The notes under the pieces are model-generated. The model ran no database searches and was not told where the DNA came from. It was given only the letters and a program-made list of their open reading frames with translations. This document shows positions 60,524 through 64,000 of a stretch of DNA of 64,000 nucleotides, piece by piece. The position numbers and the translations under genes were made by a program. Where the stretch lies: positions 2,613,501 to 2,677,500 of the forward strand of contig CM057475.1 of assembly GCA_030035585.1 (NCBI GenBank). Direction: 5' to 3'. The DNA is from Dugong dugon (Eukaryota > Chordata > Mammalia > Sirenia > Dugongidae). Positions within the stretch are counted from its first letter, which is position 1, and the number at the start of each line of letters is the position of its first letter.

Positions 60524-62505
60524 TTCTTAGGTGCTGTCAAATCGGTTCCGACTCATAGTGACCCTGTGTACAACAGAACTAAACACTGCCTGGTCCTGCA
60601 CCATCCTTATAATCATTTTTATGCTTGAACCAATTGTTGCAGCCACTTTGTCAATCCATCTAGTTGAGGGTCTTCCTCTTTTTCACTGACCCTCTACTTT
60701 GCCAAGTATGATGTCCTTCTCTAGTGACTGGTCCTTCCTGATAACATGTCCAAATATGTGAGATGAAGTCTCACCATTCTTGCTACTAAGGAGCATTGTG
60801 GCTGTACTTCTTCCAAGACAGATGCGTTTGTTTTTTTGTCAGTCTGTGGTATATTCAACATTGTTCACCGACACCATAACCTACAGACATCAATTCTTCT
60901 TTCTTCCTTTTTCATTGCCCAGCTTTCCCATGCATATGAAGCAGTTGAAAACACCATGGCTTGTGTCAGGTGGATCATAGTCCTCAAAGTGACATCTTTG
61001 CTTTTTAACACTTTAAAGAGGTTTTTTGCAGCATATTTGCCCAATGCAATGCGTCGTCTGATTTCTTGGCTGCTGCTTCCATGGGTGTTGATTGTGGATC
61101 CAAGTAAAATGAAATCCTTGACAACTTCAATCTTTTCTCCGTTTATCATGATGTTTCTTATTGGTCCAGTTGTGAGGATTTTTGTTTTCTTTATGTTGAG
61201 GTGTAATCCATACTGAAGGCTGTAGTCTTTGATCTTTATCAGTAAATGCTTCAAGTCTGCATCACTTTCAGTAAGCAAGTTTGTGTCATCTGCATATCAC
61301 AGGTTGTTAATGAGTCTTCCTCCAATCCTGATGCCACGTTCTTCTTCATATAGTCCAGCTTCGGACTATTTGCTCAGCATACATATTAAGTATGCTGAAA
61401 GGGTACAACCCTGATGCACACCTTTCCTGACTTCAAACCACACAGAATTCCCTTGTTCTGTTTGAACGACTGCCTCTTGATCTATGTACAGGTTCCTCAT
61501 GAACACAATTAAGTGTTCTGGAATTCCCATTCTTCACAATGTTATTCATAATTTATTATGATCCACAAAGTCAAATGCCTTTGCATAGTCAATAGAGCCC
61601 AGGTAAACATCTTTCTGGTTATTTTCTGCTTTCAGCCAGAATCCATCTGACATCAGCGATGATACTCCTCATTCCATGTCCTCTTCTGAATCCAGCTTGA
61701 ATTTCTGGGAGTTTCCTGTCAATGTACTGCTGCAACTGTGTTTGAATGATTGTCAGCAAAATTTTTCTTACTTGTGATATTAGTGACATTGTTTGAAAAT
61801 TTCCACATTCAGTTGGATCACCTTTCTTTGGAAAGAGCAGAAATATGAATCTCTTCCAGTCAGTTGGTCCAGTAGCTGTCTTCTAAATTTCTTGGCAGAG
61901 ATAAGTGAGCACTTCCAGTGCTGCATCCATTTGTTGAAACATCTCAATTGGTATTCCATCAATTCCTGGAGCCTTGTTTTTCACCAGTGTCTTCAGTGCA
62001 GCTTGGGCTTCTTCCTTCAGTACCATTGGTTCTTGATCATACGCTACCTTCCAAAATGACTGAACATCGGCCAATTCTTTTTGGTACAGTGACTCTGTAT
62101 TCCTTCCATCTTATTTTGATGGTTCCTGAATCTTTCAGTATTTTGCCTGTAGAATCCTTCAGTATTGCAACTCAAGTCTTGAATTGTTTCTTCAGTTCTT
62201 TCAGTTTGAAAAATGTTGACTGTGTTCTTCCCTTTTGGTTTTCTAACTCCAGGTCTTTGCACATGTCATTATAATCCTTTTACTTTGTCTTTTTGAGCCG
62301 CCCTTTGAATTCTTCTGTTCAGCTCTTTTACTTCATCATTTCTTCCTTTCACTTTAGCTACTGTACATTCAGGAGCAACTTTCAGAGTCTCTTCTGACAT
62401 CCAGTTTCGTCTTTCCTGTCTTTTTAATGACCTTTTACTTTCTTCGTGTATAATGTCGTTGATGTCATTCCACAGCGTATCTGGTCTTTAGTCATTAGTG
62501 TTCAA
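60524..62505 (-). mobile_element. RTE/BovB LINE, long copy
   Basis: About 2 kb in reverse, from the 3' tail (TTGTTCTTAGGTGCTGTCAA) through the C-terminal region (minus: INTHGSSSQEIRRRIALGKY, 60865-61278) to the reverse-transcriptase start (KTLVKNKAPGIDGIPIEMFQ, 61883-62074). The 5' part lies near 62.1-62.5 kb. Several frameshifts; the endonuclease domain is missing. It covers the segment lacking from the 51.6-kb copy. Confidence 0.9.
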
Positions 62506-63179
62506 TGTGTCAAATCTATACTTGAGATAACATGATTGTTAGTGAAAACCAATTAAACTGCTTTAGGTAGCAGTTTGGCAATATGAATATAAATCTACTA
62601 AAAGTATGTACTGACTCAGAAATGCCACTCTCAAACTATCTAAAGAAATAAACCAGCTTACAGAAATAGTACTGCTCAACATAGCATTGTTTATAATAAA
62701 AATTTGGAGGAGACAGAAGAAAAAGCTAAATACGGAAATGTTTAAATAAATTATAGGTTTATAGGCTGGTGTCCCAGTTACTGTTCTTACCATTTTGTTG
62801 TGCTCACTGATTTTGTGAGTGAGGAATTCAGAAAGTGCATAGTAGGAACAGCTTTCTATCTCCACGATGTCTGAAGGGCTGAGGTCTCAACTAGGAGAAC
62901 TCAAGGCTGGAGGTGACTTGACAGTTGGAAAGTTGTGATGTAAGGCCTAAAATTAATGATCAGTATTTTGTGCTACTTTGACATCTGATAAAATCACGAG
63001 GGCTTCAAATGGTCTAATAAAAGTTCCTCTGACCACCCTGCTTCACTGGATAAAGTCCCCTAGCCAAACAACCCTCCTTATCACAGAGGCCAGGTGCATT
63101 TCCAGCTTAGAGCTGAATAGTGGGTTTCAGTTCCCTGCCAGCCCATGGAATTAAACAAGCATGTCACATCCTCCCATGG
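62506..63179. other. Intergenic, unassigned
   Basis: Part near 62575-62760 (AGCAGTTTGGCAATATGAAT, TAAACCAGCTTACAGAAATA) resembles an old L1 3' region; the rest is unassigned. Confidence 0.3.
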
Positions 63180-63677
63180 TGTCTTAGTTATCTGGTGGTG
63201 CTGTAACAGAAATACCACAAGTGGATGGTTTTAACAAAGAGAAGTTTATTTCCCCACAGTAAAGTAGGCTAGAAGTCCAAATTCAGTGTGTCAGCTGCAG
63301 AGGAAGGCTTTCTCTGTCGGCCTTCTCACAATGTTTCCCTGAACTAGGAGCTTCTCCACACAGGGACTCTGAGTCCAAAGGACATGCTTTGCTCCTGGCA
63401 CTGCTTTCTTGGTGGTATGAAGTTCCCAACTCTCTGCTTGCTTCCCTTTCCTTTTGTCTCTTGTAAGATAAAAGGGTGCAGGCCACACCCCAGGGAAACT
63501 CCCTTTATATTGGATCATGGATGTGACCTTAGTAAGGGTGTTTCAATCCCACCCTAATCCTCTTTAACATAAAATTACAATCACAAAATGGAGGCCATCC
63601 ACACAATCCTGGGAATCATGGCCCAGCCAAATTGATACACAATTATTTGGGTGTGTAACATAATTCAATCCATGACA
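63180..63677 (-). mobile_element. Solo MaLR-like LTR
   Basis: TGTCTTAGTTATCTGGTGGT to CATAATTCAATCCATGACA with perfect CATGG duplication (63175-63179, 63678-63682). Confidence 0.9.
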
Positions 63678-63904
63678 CATGGGACACATGACACATGTCA
63701 CACATTCCCAAAACACTTTGTTCTTCACTGTTCCTAAGTGCAGTCTCCATCTGGCCCTGTGTGGCAGGTCGTGTCTTTCCCCTAAGCTATGGTTATATGT
63801 GCCTAATAAACAGCTGTCAGTTTCATCTGTCCACTATTGGGTTTTTGGCCTTCCCCATAATCCTAGGGCAGGAATCTAAGACAGTGGTGGAATCATCTGA
63901 AGCT

Positions 63905-64000
63905 GTGCTGTCCAATATGATAGCCACCAGTGACTGTTGAACACTTGAAACGTGGCTAGTCTGAATTGAGATATGCTGTAAGTGCAAAATTCACATCAGA
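63905..64000. repeat. DNA-transposon-like repeat, cut by window end
   Basis: GTGCTGTCCAATATGATAGC and TTGAACACTTGAAACGTGGC are the opening words of a common old hAT-like repeat; its name is uncertain. Confidence 0.5.

Overview
This is a mammalian genomic window and almost certainly afrotherian, most likely an elephant. It is full of short SINEs of the Afrotheria tRNA-derived type (the 'GGAGCCCTGGTGGTGCAGTGG ... GACTCGACGGCA' pattern), RTE/BovB-like LINE pieces with a CACCTAACAACAACAAC tail, young L1s and many related MaLR-type LTRs. No bacterial, viral-genome or CRISPR features are present. Most open frames are L1, RTE, Tigger, mariner or ERV debris.

Two real genes are present, both C2H2 zinc-finger genes and arranged head to head. 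ZNF239 (MOK2) lies on the minus strand: a GC-rich promoter at about 29.6-30.4 kb, a predicted non-coding exon ending at 30212, a start exon at 29378-29335, a KRAB-A exon at 22013-21887 and the zinc-finger exon at 3177-1694. ZNF485 lies on the plus strand: a promoter near 41.3 kb, a start exon at 42493-42577, KRAB-A at 45004-45130, KRAB-B at 45581-45676 and an 11-finger exon at 57768-58867. As I recall the human map, the same pair in the same orientation lies at 10q11.21, so the window is the orthologous locus. Both promoters carry the ACTACA..TCCCAG motif bound by ZNF143/THAP11.

The most notable biology is in the ZNF genes. ZNF239 is known in human and mouse as a finger protein without KRAB. 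Here a start exon (MTKFQ), an intact 127-nt KRAB-A exon and the finger exon are phase-compatible and open throughout, giving a possible 541-residue KRAB form beside the usual 462-residue form. A decayed KRAB-B exon lies between them. ZNF485 needs a GC-AG intron after its start exon to stay in frame. Its C-terminus is frameshifted relative to the human protein as I recall it, and a dead extra finger lies just beyond the coding end.

Layout: 0-7.7 kb holds the ZNF239 finger exon and flanks. 7.76-20.57 kb is one minus-strand L1 that contains a nested LTR and a nested, head-on plus-strand L1. 20.6-30.4 kb holds the ZNF239 introns, KRAB-A, start exon and promoter. 30.4-41.2 kb is the intergenic stretch between the two promoters (L1 with a mariner inside, an ERVL remnant, SINEs). 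41.3-59.3 kb is ZNF485, with introns filled by LTRs, Tigger1, RTE and L1. 59.3-64 kb is the 3' flank, with a long RTE copy and another LTR.
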